Shown one piece after another: positions 1 through 5,449 of a stretch of DNA of 5,449 bases. Position numbers and translations under genes: made by a program. The DNA comes from Eubacterium sp. GTDB lineage: Bacteria > Bacillota_A > Clostridia > Peptostreptococcales > Anaerovoracaceae. Numbering within the stretch: position 1 is the first letter of the stretch; each line of letters starts with the position of its first letter. The stretch lies in NCBI GenBank assembly GCA_021769545.1, contig JAETSS010000104.1, positions 1 through 5,449 of the forward strand, in the 5' to 3' direction. The notes beneath the pieces are model-generated. The model ran no database searches and was not told where the DNA came from. It was given only the letters and a program-made list of their open reading frames with translations.

Positions 1-36
1 CCTTTCCGTGGATTGTCATATATCATAAGTATATCA
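1..36 (-). promoter_or_regulatory. Possible promoter -10 and ribosome site of a gene beyond the left edge
   Basis: Read on the minus strand, the 59 bp after the spoIIE stop hold an extended -10-like element, TGATATACT (TATACT at 28-33), with no convincing -35. At the very edge is GGAAAGG (1-7), which resembles a ribosome binding site. Together they suggest that another minus-strand gene starts just outside the window. In many Clostridia spoIIE is followed by tilS/hpt/ftsH, but nothing here identifies the next gene. This is inference from two short motifs. Confidence 0.28.
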
Positions 37-59
37 TGTCGTGAGCCCAAAAACCACAG

Positions 60-1859
60 TTAAATGATCTTTGCCACCATTACCGTCATATCATCGCGTT
101 CCCTTCCTATATAGCTGTCTGCCGCCTGGTCCATCAGAAGGGTGCTCATGATCTTCGGGTCATCCGACCGTACTTTAGATGCCGCCTCCTTGAGATAGTT
201 GAGGAAAAGTCCCTGTCTGTCGTTTCCGCCGCCTCCGTCGCTGATGCCGTCAGACATCATTATTATCCAGTCGTCTTTTTTGATGGCTGTCTCCATGTAT
301 CTTATCTTGAGTCCGTTGACTATCCCCAGCGGTACCGTTGACAGTCTGACTTCTTCCACGCGGCCCTTTCGCCTTATCAGAGTCGGCGCAGCTCCTATCT
401 TATAGAACTTGGCTTTGCCTGATCGCTTATCGACGATGACCATATCCACCGTGGCATATGAATCCTCGTCGTCCTTTATGAGCATCACGGTATTTATCAT
501 CTTAAGGGTGAGGTCCGCCGTGACTCCCGACCTCAGAAGGGCCATTATGGTCTTTGTCACCATGAGGCTCTCGGAGGCCGCCTTTTTTCCCTTTCCCATT
601 CCGTCGCTGACTACCATGGCCACTCTGTCGTCGCCGATATCCTGCCAGCCGCAGCAGTCTCCGTTGATGGAGCCGGACGCCGCACATTGCGAAACGGCTA
701 TATCCATGTCGAATCTCTCCTTCGGCGCCGCCTTGTCGTTTCGCGCCGCTGACGCCACCTGCCGTCTCACACTGTCGAAGATCTGCTTCATGATATCGAA
801 CTGACCTGACAGTACCGACCGGCTGTCCAGATATGTGCCGTAGAGCTCTGCCATTTCCTCCATATCCGAGGCTTTCGTCCTCAGCAGGTCCTCCGTTTTA
901 CGGTACAGACGTTCCATTCCAGCCCCTTGGCTGCCGGAAACGGCAGCCGCGAAGCTCTGCAGCCTTTTCCCGAATTTCCAGTTTACCGCGGCAAAAACGG
1001 ACGCCGCCAGGATCAGGCAATACTTGTCCGCTCCCAGAACGACTCCGCTTTCCACGGTCCCCAATACCCAGCATGCCGCTATGAACACGGCTCCGCGCAA
1101 ATATCCCCCCAGCCTCTTTACCGGCATGGCGCAGACGACTCCTATGGCCATTGTCGCCATCAGGCCCCACTGTCCCTGATCCATGAGTGCCGCCCAGATG
1201 CCGCCTGTGACGGTTACCAGCAGCGCGGCTCCCGCTTCCGAATATGCCATGGCCGCCAGCGTCAGGAACATTGTCATGGGCCACGCCAGAAACGACAGAG
1301 TGAGCCCGTCCAGCACTATGAGACACAGGGAGGCCACCGAAATGACCGGCAGCTCCTGCATGTACCCTTTGCATTGTGCCGAAGCGCCTGTGCATATGCT
1401 GTAAAATACGTCCAGCAAAAATACCGATACGAATATGAGGAGGCCCAGCATCACCAACTTTTCCGGGCTCGTCTTATATATAGTCACTGTGGCGAGTCTG
1501 CTGATGCTGGTGCATACGATACCTATAGATGCCGCCATCATCGCCGCCTGCCACAGAGTCAGTTTGAATTTTCTCGTCATGGCCGTCATCAGACCGCACA
1601 GAACTACAGCCGCAATATCGCCCCACGGATCGTAGCCTTTGGCTATATACGGAAGGATGCCCGCAGCGGCTGGCAATATCAGATACAGATTCGCAGGCTT
1701 CCTGTAAACCATGTACGTTACCAGCGCCGCTGCCGTTGGAAAGCATCCGTCCATAACGGGGGCATGACTTGTTACAAACGTGAAAAGGATCAATGCCGCT
1801 CCTTTTGCTATCTTTGTTTTGTGTAAATCAAAAGCGCTTGCTTTGGTGGTGTTTTCCAT
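60..1859 (-). CDS. spoIIE: Stage II sporulation protein E (SpoIIE), PP2C-type serine phosphatase
   Basis: SpoIIE sits at the asymmetric septum of sporulating cells and dephosphorylates the anti-anti-sigma factor SpoIIAA-P, releasing sigma-F in the forespore; in Bacillus it also interacts with FtsZ. The 599-residue product shows the family layout: about ten hydrophobic segments (roughly residues 19-292), a linker (about 293-381) and a C-terminal PP2C domain (about 382-599). The metal-binding acidic motifs are intact: GD at 400-401, SDGMGKG at 418-424, MMSDG with Asp537, and DDMTV at 589-593. The frame can be opened 21 codons further upstream at a TTG (1922), but that TTG lies in the -35 of the promoter. 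ATG 1859 has a GGAG nine bases upstream and lies downstream of the predicted transcription start. The protein is much shorter than B. subtilis SpoIIE (827 residues); the loss is mainly in the central regulatory region. Family assignment is firm; the start is well supported but inferred. Confidence 0.95.
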   Translation of the reverse strand: MENTTKASAFDLHKTKIAKGAALILFTFVTSHAPVMDGCFPTAAALVTYMVYRKPANLYLILPAAAGILPYIAKGYDPWGDIAAVVLCGLMTAMTRKFKLTLWQAAMMAASIGIVCTSISRLATVTIYKTSPEKLVMLGLLIFVSVFLLDVFYSICTGASAQCKGYMQELPVISVASLCLIVLDGLTLSFLAWPMTMFLTLAAMAYSEAGAALLVTVTGGIWAALMDQGQWGLMATMAIGVVCAMPVKRLGGYLRGAVFIAACWVLGTVESGVVLGADKYCLILAASVFAAVNWKFGKRLQSFAAAVSGSQGAGMERLYRKTEDLLRTKASDMEEMAELYGTYLDSRSVLSGQFDIMKQIFDSVRRQVASAARNDKAAPKERFDMDIAVSQCAASGSINGDCCGWQDIGDDRVAMVVSDGMGKGKKAASESLMVTKTIMALLRSGVTADLTLKMINTVMLIKDDEDSYATVDMVIVDKRSGKAKFYKIGAAPTLIRRKGRVEEVRLSTVPLGIVNGLKIRYMETAIKKDDWIIMMSDGISDGGGGNDRQGLFLNYLKEAASKVRSDDPKIMSTLLMDQAADSYIGRERDDMTVMVAKII

Positions 1860-1868
1860 GTTTAAAAT

Positions 1869-1872
1869 CTCC
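1869..1872 (-). promoter_or_regulatory. spoIIE ribosome binding site (decides the start)
   Basis: GGAG lies nine bases before ATG 1859, within a leader of about 24 nt if transcription starts near 1883. No comparable site can serve the TTG at 1922, because that codon is upstream of the predicted transcript. An ATG at 1874 overlaps this GGAG and has no good site of its own. Confidence 0.7.
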
Positions 1873-1889
1873 ATTCCCAATACAAGCGC

Positions 1890-1922
1890 ATTATATAACT
1901 TGTCCTTATCGGAATTTGTCAA
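1890..1922 (-). promoter_or_regulatory. spoIIE promoter, sigma-A type with 21-bp spacer
   Basis: On the minus strand a perfect TTGACA (1917-1922) and a perfect TATAAT (1890-1895) are separated by 21 bp (1896-1916) rather than the usual 17. Widely spaced sigma-A elements of 21-22 bp are the known hallmark of the Spo0A-activated spoIIE and spoIIG promoters of B. subtilis. The predicted transcription start is near 1883. An alternative -10 at 18-19 bp spacing (TTATAT or TATATA) matches consensus less well. Confidence 0.8.
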
Positions 1923-1923
1923 A
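1915..1923 (-). promoter_or_regulatory. Spo0A binding site (0A box) over the spoIIE -35
   Basis: The plus strand reads TTTGTCAAA, eight of nine matches to the 0A-box consensus TTTGTCGAA; the minus strand reads TTTGACAAA. It overlaps the -35 hexamer, where Spo0A~P acts on B. subtilis spoIIE and spoIIG. I see no clear second 0A box upstream. Two A-tracts on the minus strand (1942-1948 and 1950-1955) lie about 20-40 bp upstream and could bend the DNA or act like an UP element. Confidence 0.65.
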
Positions 1924-1976
1924 ATCCCTGCAAGGGCGATGTTTTTTTGTTTTTTGTGATGCGGGGCTTAAAAGTT

Positions 1977-2642
1977 TTAGCGCTTCCCTGCAGCCTTATC
2001 GATCTCAGCCTCCATCAGATCCTCAACCCGGCATCCCAACGTTTGAGCCAATGATAATAAGTTTGTTCCTGCAGCTTTATTTATATCCTTCGCTCTCTGC
2101 TCGTACTGCTGGATCATTCGCAGTGAAACGCCGGATTTTTCTGCAAGCTCTTTCTGTGAATACCCGATAGATTTACGCAAAATCTGCAGCTGCGTCGGTG
2201 ACTTTTTTCTTCGGATCATATTATTGAGAGTATCTACGAACTTTTCTTCTGCAGCTTCATGTAAAGTGGGATAAAGTTTCAGGATCTCACTCATATCGAT
2301 ATGTTGCTTTATATTCCTGAAGCTGCGGCCTGTATACCACTGATAATATGCCAATATCCAGCCGCACCAATACTCAGGAGAAAAATCATAGGCTGTAACA
2401 GCTTCCGGAAAATTTATTGCTTTCCCGGATCGTTCAACAGTCTCATGCACAAGCTCTGTTCCCGACATGCCTGATATATATTTAGGTACACCGCTGCCAA
2501 ACTGCTCTGCCAAACCTCCCGCTATAAATATTTCAGCGAATTCATCAGCTTCCATACTACAGCCGTTAACAGCATAATCAAATGCCTCCCCTAAATTTTT
2601 CATAGCATCATCCAGGTATTTTCTATCGTAAGCGTACATCAT
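1977..2642 (-). CDS. Xre-type helix-turn-helix protein with uncharacterised N-terminal domain; putative antitoxin/regulator
   Basis: This 221-residue protein has two parts. Residues about 150-212 form an Xre/HTH_3 domain: helix 2 around 162-169 (QKELAEKS), the recognition helix around 173-181 (SLRMIQQYE), then a long final helix. Residues about 3-135 form an aromatic-rich domain I do not recognise at family level, including a dense aromatic stretch at 91-103 (YWCGWILAYYQWY). Such N-terminal regions are plausible partner-binding domains of antitoxins. The gene overlaps the upstream DUF3990-like gene by 20 bp in another frame, indicating translational coupling. AGGAG lies ten bases before the first of two adjacent ATGs (2642), so that start is preferred over 2639. 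The likely role is neutralising the upstream protein and repressing the shared promoter; this is inference. No strong terminator follows before the spoIIE promoter. GC content is lower than in the flanking genes. Confidence 0.85.
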   Translation of the reverse strand: MMYAYDRKYLDDAMKNLGEAFDYAVNGCSMEADEFAEIFIAGGLAEQFGSGVPKYISGMSGTELVHETVERSGKAINFPEAVTAYDFSPEYWCGWILAYYQWYTGRSFRNIKQHIDMSEILKLYPTLHEAAEEKFVDTLNNMIRRKKSPTQLQILRKSIGYSQKELAEKSGVSLRMIQQYEQRAKDINKAAGTNLLSLAQTLGCRVEDLMEAEIDKAAGKR

Positions 2643-3300
2643 CAGCTTTCATCTCCTCTCTGATAATATCCCTCATGAAAATTCCTTCTATGTCGTCTTT
2701 TTCAAGTTCTGCAAAAAAAGAACCTCTGGCTTCTTCATCTCTGGCTTTTCGCTTTGCATAATATAAATTATTGTCCGCCATTTCATAAGAGAGAAAGTGG
2801 ATTTCTTCAAATGCTTTCTTGGATTTTAAGACAAACTGTTCCCCCAGTTTTCCCAGCTTCATGGCATAACTAAGCTGCCGCAGTGAAATTTCGTTACCGA
2901 GAAATGCTCTTGCAAATGAAAAATAAGAATCATCTGCTCTATATCCGACGATAGCATCATATCCTTCAATATCCATCAGAAAATATTCTCTCAGCCATTC
3001 CACTCCTCTTTTCATCAGCGGTGTTGATAAACGCAGTTTACGATATGTTACCAGAAGCGCCAGCCAATGAAGGATCGTATATTCTTTTTGCAGCAAATTT
3101 AAAATTTCCAAATTGCCCGTATCGATTTCATAACAGTTAGCATATCCATCTATACCCTCCGTACAGGCCCATTCCTTTGCTAATTCCAAGCTCTCCGTAC
3201 AGTAAAAGCCCCTGCCGTAATCATTATAGCTTTTTCCTGCTCCCCATTTAGGTTTCTCTATTATTTCAGAAGACCCGTGATATATGATCAATTTACCCAT
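2623..3300 (-). CDS. DUF3990-family protein, putative ADP-ribosyltransferase-fold toxin
   Basis: The 225-residue protein has the look of the DUF3990 family. An N-terminal strand carries YHGS (residues 7-10, His8). It is followed by GRGFYCT (29-35), then ELAKEWA (39-45), a central DAIVGYRADDSYF (115-127), and LGEQFVLKS (152-160). YHGs followed by GxGFY is the layout of the first two NAD-contacting motifs of ADP-ribosyltransferase folds, and as I recall DUF3990 belongs to that superfamily. A canonical third-motif catalytic glutamate cannot be assigned: the segment near Gln155 reads EQFV, not QxE. Activity and target are therefore unknown. The gene is first in a two-gene operon; its 3' end overlaps the HTH gene by 20 bp. 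The start is ATG 3300, with AAAGG eight bases upstream (3309-3313). It could be a toxin of a toxin-antitoxin pair or an NAD-dependent modifier with another role. Confidence 0.8.
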   Translation of the reverse strand: MGKLIIYHGSSEIIEKPKWGAGKSYNDYGRGFYCTESLELAKEWACTEGIDGYANCYEIDTGNLEILNLLQKEYTILHWLALLVTYRKLRLSTPLMKRGVEWLREYFLMDIEGYDAIVGYRADDSYFSFARAFLGNEISLRQLSYAMKLGKLGEQFVLKSKKAFEEIHFLSYEMADNNLYYAKRKARDEEARGSFFAELEKDDIEGIFMRDIIREEMKADDVRLR

Positions 3301-3319
3301 TTTCTTCGCCTTTCGTCAG

Positions 3320-3363
3320 TATCTCTATAGAGTTATATATTGCTATTATATCCCTGTAGAGTC
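3320..3363. repeat. Paired 15-bp direct repeat, candidate operator
   Basis: TATCTCTATAGAGTT (3320-3334) and TATCCCTGTAGAGTC (3349-3363) match at 12 of 15 positions and start 29 bp apart. The first contains the perfect 10-bp palindrome CTCTATAGAG (3323-3332), just downstream of the predicted transcription start. The second is an imperfect version (CCCTGTAGAG) lying between the -10 and -35. Palindromic half-site pairs placed over a promoter are typical of Xre-type autorepressors, so the HTH product of this operon is the obvious candidate ligand. Binding is inference. Confidence 0.55.
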
Positions 3364-3373
3364 AGTTTGTAAA
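3345..3373 (-). promoter_or_regulatory. Promoter of the DUF3990/HTH operon
   Basis: TTTACA (3368-3373) and a perfect TATAAT (3345-3350) are separated by 17 bp on the minus strand, a near-consensus housekeeping sigma-A promoter. Transcription should start near 3338, leaving a leader of about 38 nt before ATG 3300. GTTTGTAAAC (3365-3374), a short inverted repeat, covers the -35. Confidence 0.82.
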
Positions 3374-3397
3374 CCGATTTAACAAAGTCGACTCCGC

Positions 3398-3412
3398 CGA
3401 TTACTTTAATCG
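3398..3412. repeat. Short perfect inverted repeat upstream of the DUF3990 promoter
   Basis: CGATTA-CTT-TAATCG is a perfect 6-bp inverted repeat with a 3-bp centre, lying about 25 bp upstream of the -35 in the gap after the tatD terminator. It has no T-tract, so it is not an intrinsic terminator. It could be a protein-binding site or chance. Confidence 0.3.
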
Positions 3413-3439
3413 TAACCTTTGCTGATATTCACGTATAAC

Positions 3440-3480
3440 AAAAAACCTCTCTGCCGCTTAACTGCAGACATGAGAGGCCT
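3440..3480 (-). terminator. Intrinsic terminator of tatD
   Basis: Reading the minus strand, the arms CCTCTC (3472-3477) and GAGAGG (3446-3451) enclose an inner stem TCTGC/GCAGA that partly competes with the outer one for pairing. A run of six T (3440-3445) follows. It begins about 17 bp after the tatD stop codon and separates tatD from the DUF3990/HTH operon. Confidence 0.85.
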
Positions 3481-3496
3481 TTGTATATATTTGTCG

Positions 3497-4354
3497 TTAT
3501 TCTGTTATCCCGAAAAATCTCATGGCGTTTTCCTTAGTCTTCGCTGCCACGTCTTCGAAGCTCATTTCCTTGATCTCCGCTACCTTGCGGGCCGTATGCT
3601 CCACAAGGGGCGGTGTGTTCTTCTTTCCGCGGAAAGGCTCCGGCGTCAGGTACGGCGAATCGGTCTCCACCAGCAGGAAGTCTATGGGGATCTCTTTTAC
3701 TACCGCCGTGGTCTTCCTGTTGTTCTTGTAGGTCACGGGGCCTGCTATGGAAAGGGTAGCGCCCAGCTTCACGTACTGTTTGCCCAGTTCTGCGCTTCCG
3801 GAAAAGCAGTGGAGCAGCACACGGGCGTCGTCACACAGGCCGTCTCCGCTGCCGGTTTTGCTGCAAAAGCCCTGAGGGTCCGGCCTTTTGGCGAACCAGC
3901 TCTTTCTTTCCTCAGAAAATGCGCCTTCCTCCTTCAATATATCCATTACCTCCTGATCCGCTTCACGGGAGTGGATCACGATGGGCATCTTAAGCTCATT
4001 GGCAAGGCGTATCTGTCTTCTGAACCATTCCCGCTGCATGTCTCTCGGCGAATGGTCGTGGAAAAAGTCGAGTCCTATCTCTCCTATGGCCATGACCTTG
4101 TTTTTCTTAGCCAGTCCCTTTATCATGAAAAGCTGCATATCGTCCATGTCCTCGGTCTCATGAGGGTGAACGCCGACGACGGCATAGCACCACGGGTATT
4201 TTGCCGCATGGTCTGCCGCCAGCTTGGAGCTTGCCAGATCGCAGCCTATATCCATCACGTAATCCAGCTGCGAATCCTCGATCGCCTTTATCATTGCAGC
4301 CCTTTCCTCAGGCTTCATATCGTTGTTTACATGTGCATGTGAATCAAATAGCAT
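3497..4354 (-). CDS. tatD: TatD-family metal-dependent hydrolase (putative deoxyribonuclease)
   Basis: TatD-family proteins are TIM-barrel amidohydrolase-superfamily enzymes that bind two divalent metals; characterised members have 3'-5' exonuclease activity on DNA and act in the cytoplasm. The 285-residue product carries the full signature. DSHAH at 4-8 gives two metal histidines. It is followed by GVHPH (61-65), GEIGLD with metal ligand Glu92 (91-96), IHSR with His128, HCFSG with His182, and ETDSPYL with Asp232. PFRGKKNTP lies at 240-248. It is about 25-30 residues longer than the usual 255-260, owing to an insertion between IHSR and HCFSG (about residues 145-175). The start is ATG 4354, giving the typical MLFDSHAH opening; GGAAAGG lies about ten bases upstream. 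It is 23 bp downstream of the surface-protein gene with no visible terminator or convincing promoter between them, so it may be cotranscribed. The exact in vivo substrate is not shown by the sequence. Confidence 0.95.
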   Translation of the reverse strand: MLFDSHAHVNNDMKPEERAAMIKAIEDSQLDYVMDIGCDLASSKLAADHAAKYPWCYAVVGVHPHETEDMDDMQLFMIKGLAKKNKVMAIGEIGLDFFHDHSPRDMQREWFRRQIRLANELKMPIVIHSREADQEVMDILKEEGAFSEERKSWFAKRPDPQGFCSKTGSGDGLCDDARVLLHCFSGSAELGKQYVKLGATLSIAGPVTYKNNRKTTAVVKEIPIDFLLVETDSPYLTPEPFRGKKNTPPLVEHTARKVAEIKEMSFEDVAAKTKENAMRFFGITE

Positions 4355-4377
4355 CCTTTCGGTTCCTTTCCCGGCAG

Positions 4378-5449
4378 TTATCGCGACTTCTTAATTCTGC
4401 GACGGTTAAGTCCCATTAATGTCAGCACTGCTCCCAGCGATGTCAGCGTCAGGATGAACCACATAAGGAGATTTGCAGGATCGCCGGTCCTAGGGCCTTT
4501 GCCCGGTTTATCCGATTCGTACGGCGTCTGCGGTGCAGGCGGGTCTTCCTTCGTATTAACGAATCCGGCAACGGCCATATCCGATGTGATCATGCCCGTG
4601 TCTCCGGTTGCCGTCGTTACATAGCCGTCCTTATCGGCATCCGTCTCTTCGACCTCGTACTCAAGTCCCGCAGGGATTCCGGTGATCTTTACGGACTCAC
4701 CGTGTTTCAGCGTGAACCCGGCTTTGCCGCCGTTGAACTCGACGTCACCATGGATTCCGTCTATCTCCTTTGCCTTGACGCCTGCCGTCGAAGTGCCTTT
4801 GAGGATCACCCGGAAAGCAAACTCGCGGTCTTTCTCTCCGAGATTTCCCGCCACCTCCTTGCTTACCATCAGTGTCCCCTGCTGGATGTTTTCGAGAGTG
4901 CCTTTATCTACTGCCGGTTTAGTTTTGGCATCGTACCCATCGGGCACGATCTCTTCTGCCCAGTAGATATATAGTACACCATTTCCGTCATACTTATCAA
5001 GGTCTTTGTATGTGTATATCCAGTTACTGCCGTTCTTGACAGGCTCCGGTGTTTCCGTCTCGACTTCTGTTCCGTCGTCTGCATACGCTGCGGTAGTGCT
5101 GCGGTACAGCTTAAGTGAAAGCTCCGGCAATTCATCAGTACCGTTGTATGTCCAATGCTTGAACACCGTGAAGTCCGTCTTGCCGGACCGGATGTTGACG
5201 AAAGAATTGTCTTCGTCGCTGCTGCCCTGCTCATAATCCTCAGGCATCTTCTCCTTCGTTTCCGTCACCCTATACTGATATGTGAGGGCGTCAGGAGATA
5301 ACTTCGGCAGGCTGCTGTAGGTATATGTCCAAACGTCTTTATCCTTATCGGCCCAGACAGGCTCTGCATCAACTTTCTCCCAGTCTCCTGTGCCGCCTGC
5401 TCTGCGCTCAAGGGTAAGCGCCAGCGATTCAGGACGTTTGCCGTCCTTA
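4378..5449 (-). CDS. Cna-B-domain, sortase-anchored cell-surface protein (5' end outside window)
   Basis: The frame stays open to the right edge, so this is the C-terminal 356 residues of a larger secreted wall protein; GTG 5268 is internal, not a start. Numbering from the edge, residues 1 to about 88 are a Cna-B-like repeat, opening DGKRP and containing TYTYSSLPK and the YRVTE strand. Residues about 89-180 are a second, divergent Cna-B-like repeat (FTVFKHW to YIYWAEE). Residues about 191-300 are a third beta-domain of the kind found in pilin-like proteins (TLMVSKEVAG, then ITGIPAGLEYEVEE, ending GFVNTKE). A Pro-rich spacer leads to the sorting signal GPRTG (318-322), a hydrophobic span (about 326-346) and the basic tail RRRIKKSR. 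Such domains often carry intramolecular Lys-Asn isopeptide bonds and form stiff adhesin stalks or pilins. The ligand cannot be read from this part. No signal peptide or sortase gene is visible here. Confidence 0.9.
   Translation of the reverse strand, partial: KDGKRPESLALTLERRAGGTGDWEKVDAEPVWADKDKDVWTYTYSSLPKLSPDALTYQYRVTETKEKMPEDYEQGSSDEDNSFVNIRSGKTDFTVFKHWTYNGTDELPELSLKLYRSTTAAYADDGTEVETETPEPVKNGSNWIYTYKDLDKYDGNGVLYIYWAEEIVPDGYDAKTKPAVDKGTLENIQQGTLMVSKEVAGNLGEKDREFAFRVILKGTSTAGVKAKEIDGIHGDVEFNGGKAGFTLKHGESVKITGIPAGLEYEVEETDADKDGYVTTATGDTGMITSDMAVAGFVNTKEDPPAPQTPYESDKPGKGPRTGDPANLLMWFILTLTSLGAVLTLMGLNRRRIKKSR

Noticed and set aside
927..1826. 299-codon open frame on the plus strand
   Set aside because: It is antisense to the membrane part of SpoIIE, with a composition rich in Arg/His/Gln/Ser typical of a shadow frame.
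1860..1922. Upstream extension of SpoIIE from TTG 1922 (620 residues)
   Set aside because: That TTG is part of a perfect -35, and the TATAAT lies in codons 10-11 of the extension. ATG 1859 has a proper GGAG and is downstream of the predicted transcription start.
1926..1955. Possible terminator: CCCTGCAAGGG followed by T-tracts on the plus strand
   Set aside because: The stem is only 4 bp, the T-run is offset by five bases, and no plus-strand gene would use it. On the minus strand the T-run after the hairpin is too short.
3342..3418. Minus-strand frame of about 28 codons ending at TAA, with a protein-like reading (KVIGGVDFVK)
   Set aside because: It has no start codon or ribosome site, is preceded closely by a stop, and overlaps the DUF3990 promoter. 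It could be a gene relic left by the cassette insertion, but it is too short to support.
3419..4342. 307-codon open frame on the plus strand
   Set aside because: It lies fully antisense to tatD, whose motifs are complete. The translation is not recognisable and the frame is a shadow of a GC-rich gene.
4378..4440. CTGACA near the 3' end of the surface-protein gene as a -35 for tatD
   Set aside because: No -10-like hexamer lies at 16-19 bp from it.
5266..5268. GTG at 5268 as the start of the surface protein
   Set aside because: The same frame remains open for 60 more codons to the window edge and encodes the start of a Cna-B-like repeat (DGKRP to TYTYSSLPK), so the GTG codes an internal Val.

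Overview
The window fits a Gram-positive, spore-forming member of the Bacillota, most likely an anaerobic Clostridia-type organism. It carries a SpoIIE sporulation phosphatase and a sortase-anchored surface protein built from Cna-B-like domains, and has AGGAG-type ribosome sites. A closer placement, such as an Anaerovoracaceae/Eubacteriales gut or oral anaerobe, is only a guess. All supported genes lie on the minus strand, so transcription runs from high to low coordinates.

Layout in transcription order. (1) 5449-4378: the 3' part of a large surface protein with two Cna-B-like repeats, a third pilin-like domain, and a C-terminal anchor with an unusual GPRTG sorting motif. Its 5' end is outside the window. 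(2) 4354-3497: a TatD-family metal-dependent hydrolase, 23 bp downstream of the surface-protein gene and closed by a good intrinsic terminator. (3) 3373-1977: a two-gene cassette of visibly lower GC than its flanks, with its own near-consensus promoter. A DUF3990-like protein (putative ADP-ribosyltransferase fold) is followed, with a 20-bp overlap, by a protein with a C-terminal Xre-type helix-turn-helix. This looks like a toxin-antitoxin-type module in HigBA-like order (effector first, HTH second). A 15-bp imperfect direct repeat sits in and just after its promoter and is a candidate autoregulatory operator. (4) 1922-60: spoIIE, the SpoIIAA-P phosphatase that triggers sigma-F in the forespore.

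The most informative regulatory signal is at spoIIE. A perfect TTGACA and a perfect TATAAT are separated by 21 bp, and a near-perfect 0A box (TTTGACAAA) covers the -35. This matches the atypical Spo0A-activated sigma-A promoter architecture known for Bacillus subtilis spoIIE and spoIIG. It also shows that the longest reading frame, which opens at a TTG inside that -35, is over-extended. The real start is the ATG at 1859, giving a 599-residue protein that is compact compared with the 827-residue B. subtilis SpoIIE. The genes do not form one pathway. The DUF3990/HTH cassette appears inserted between the tatD terminator and the spoIIE promoter.
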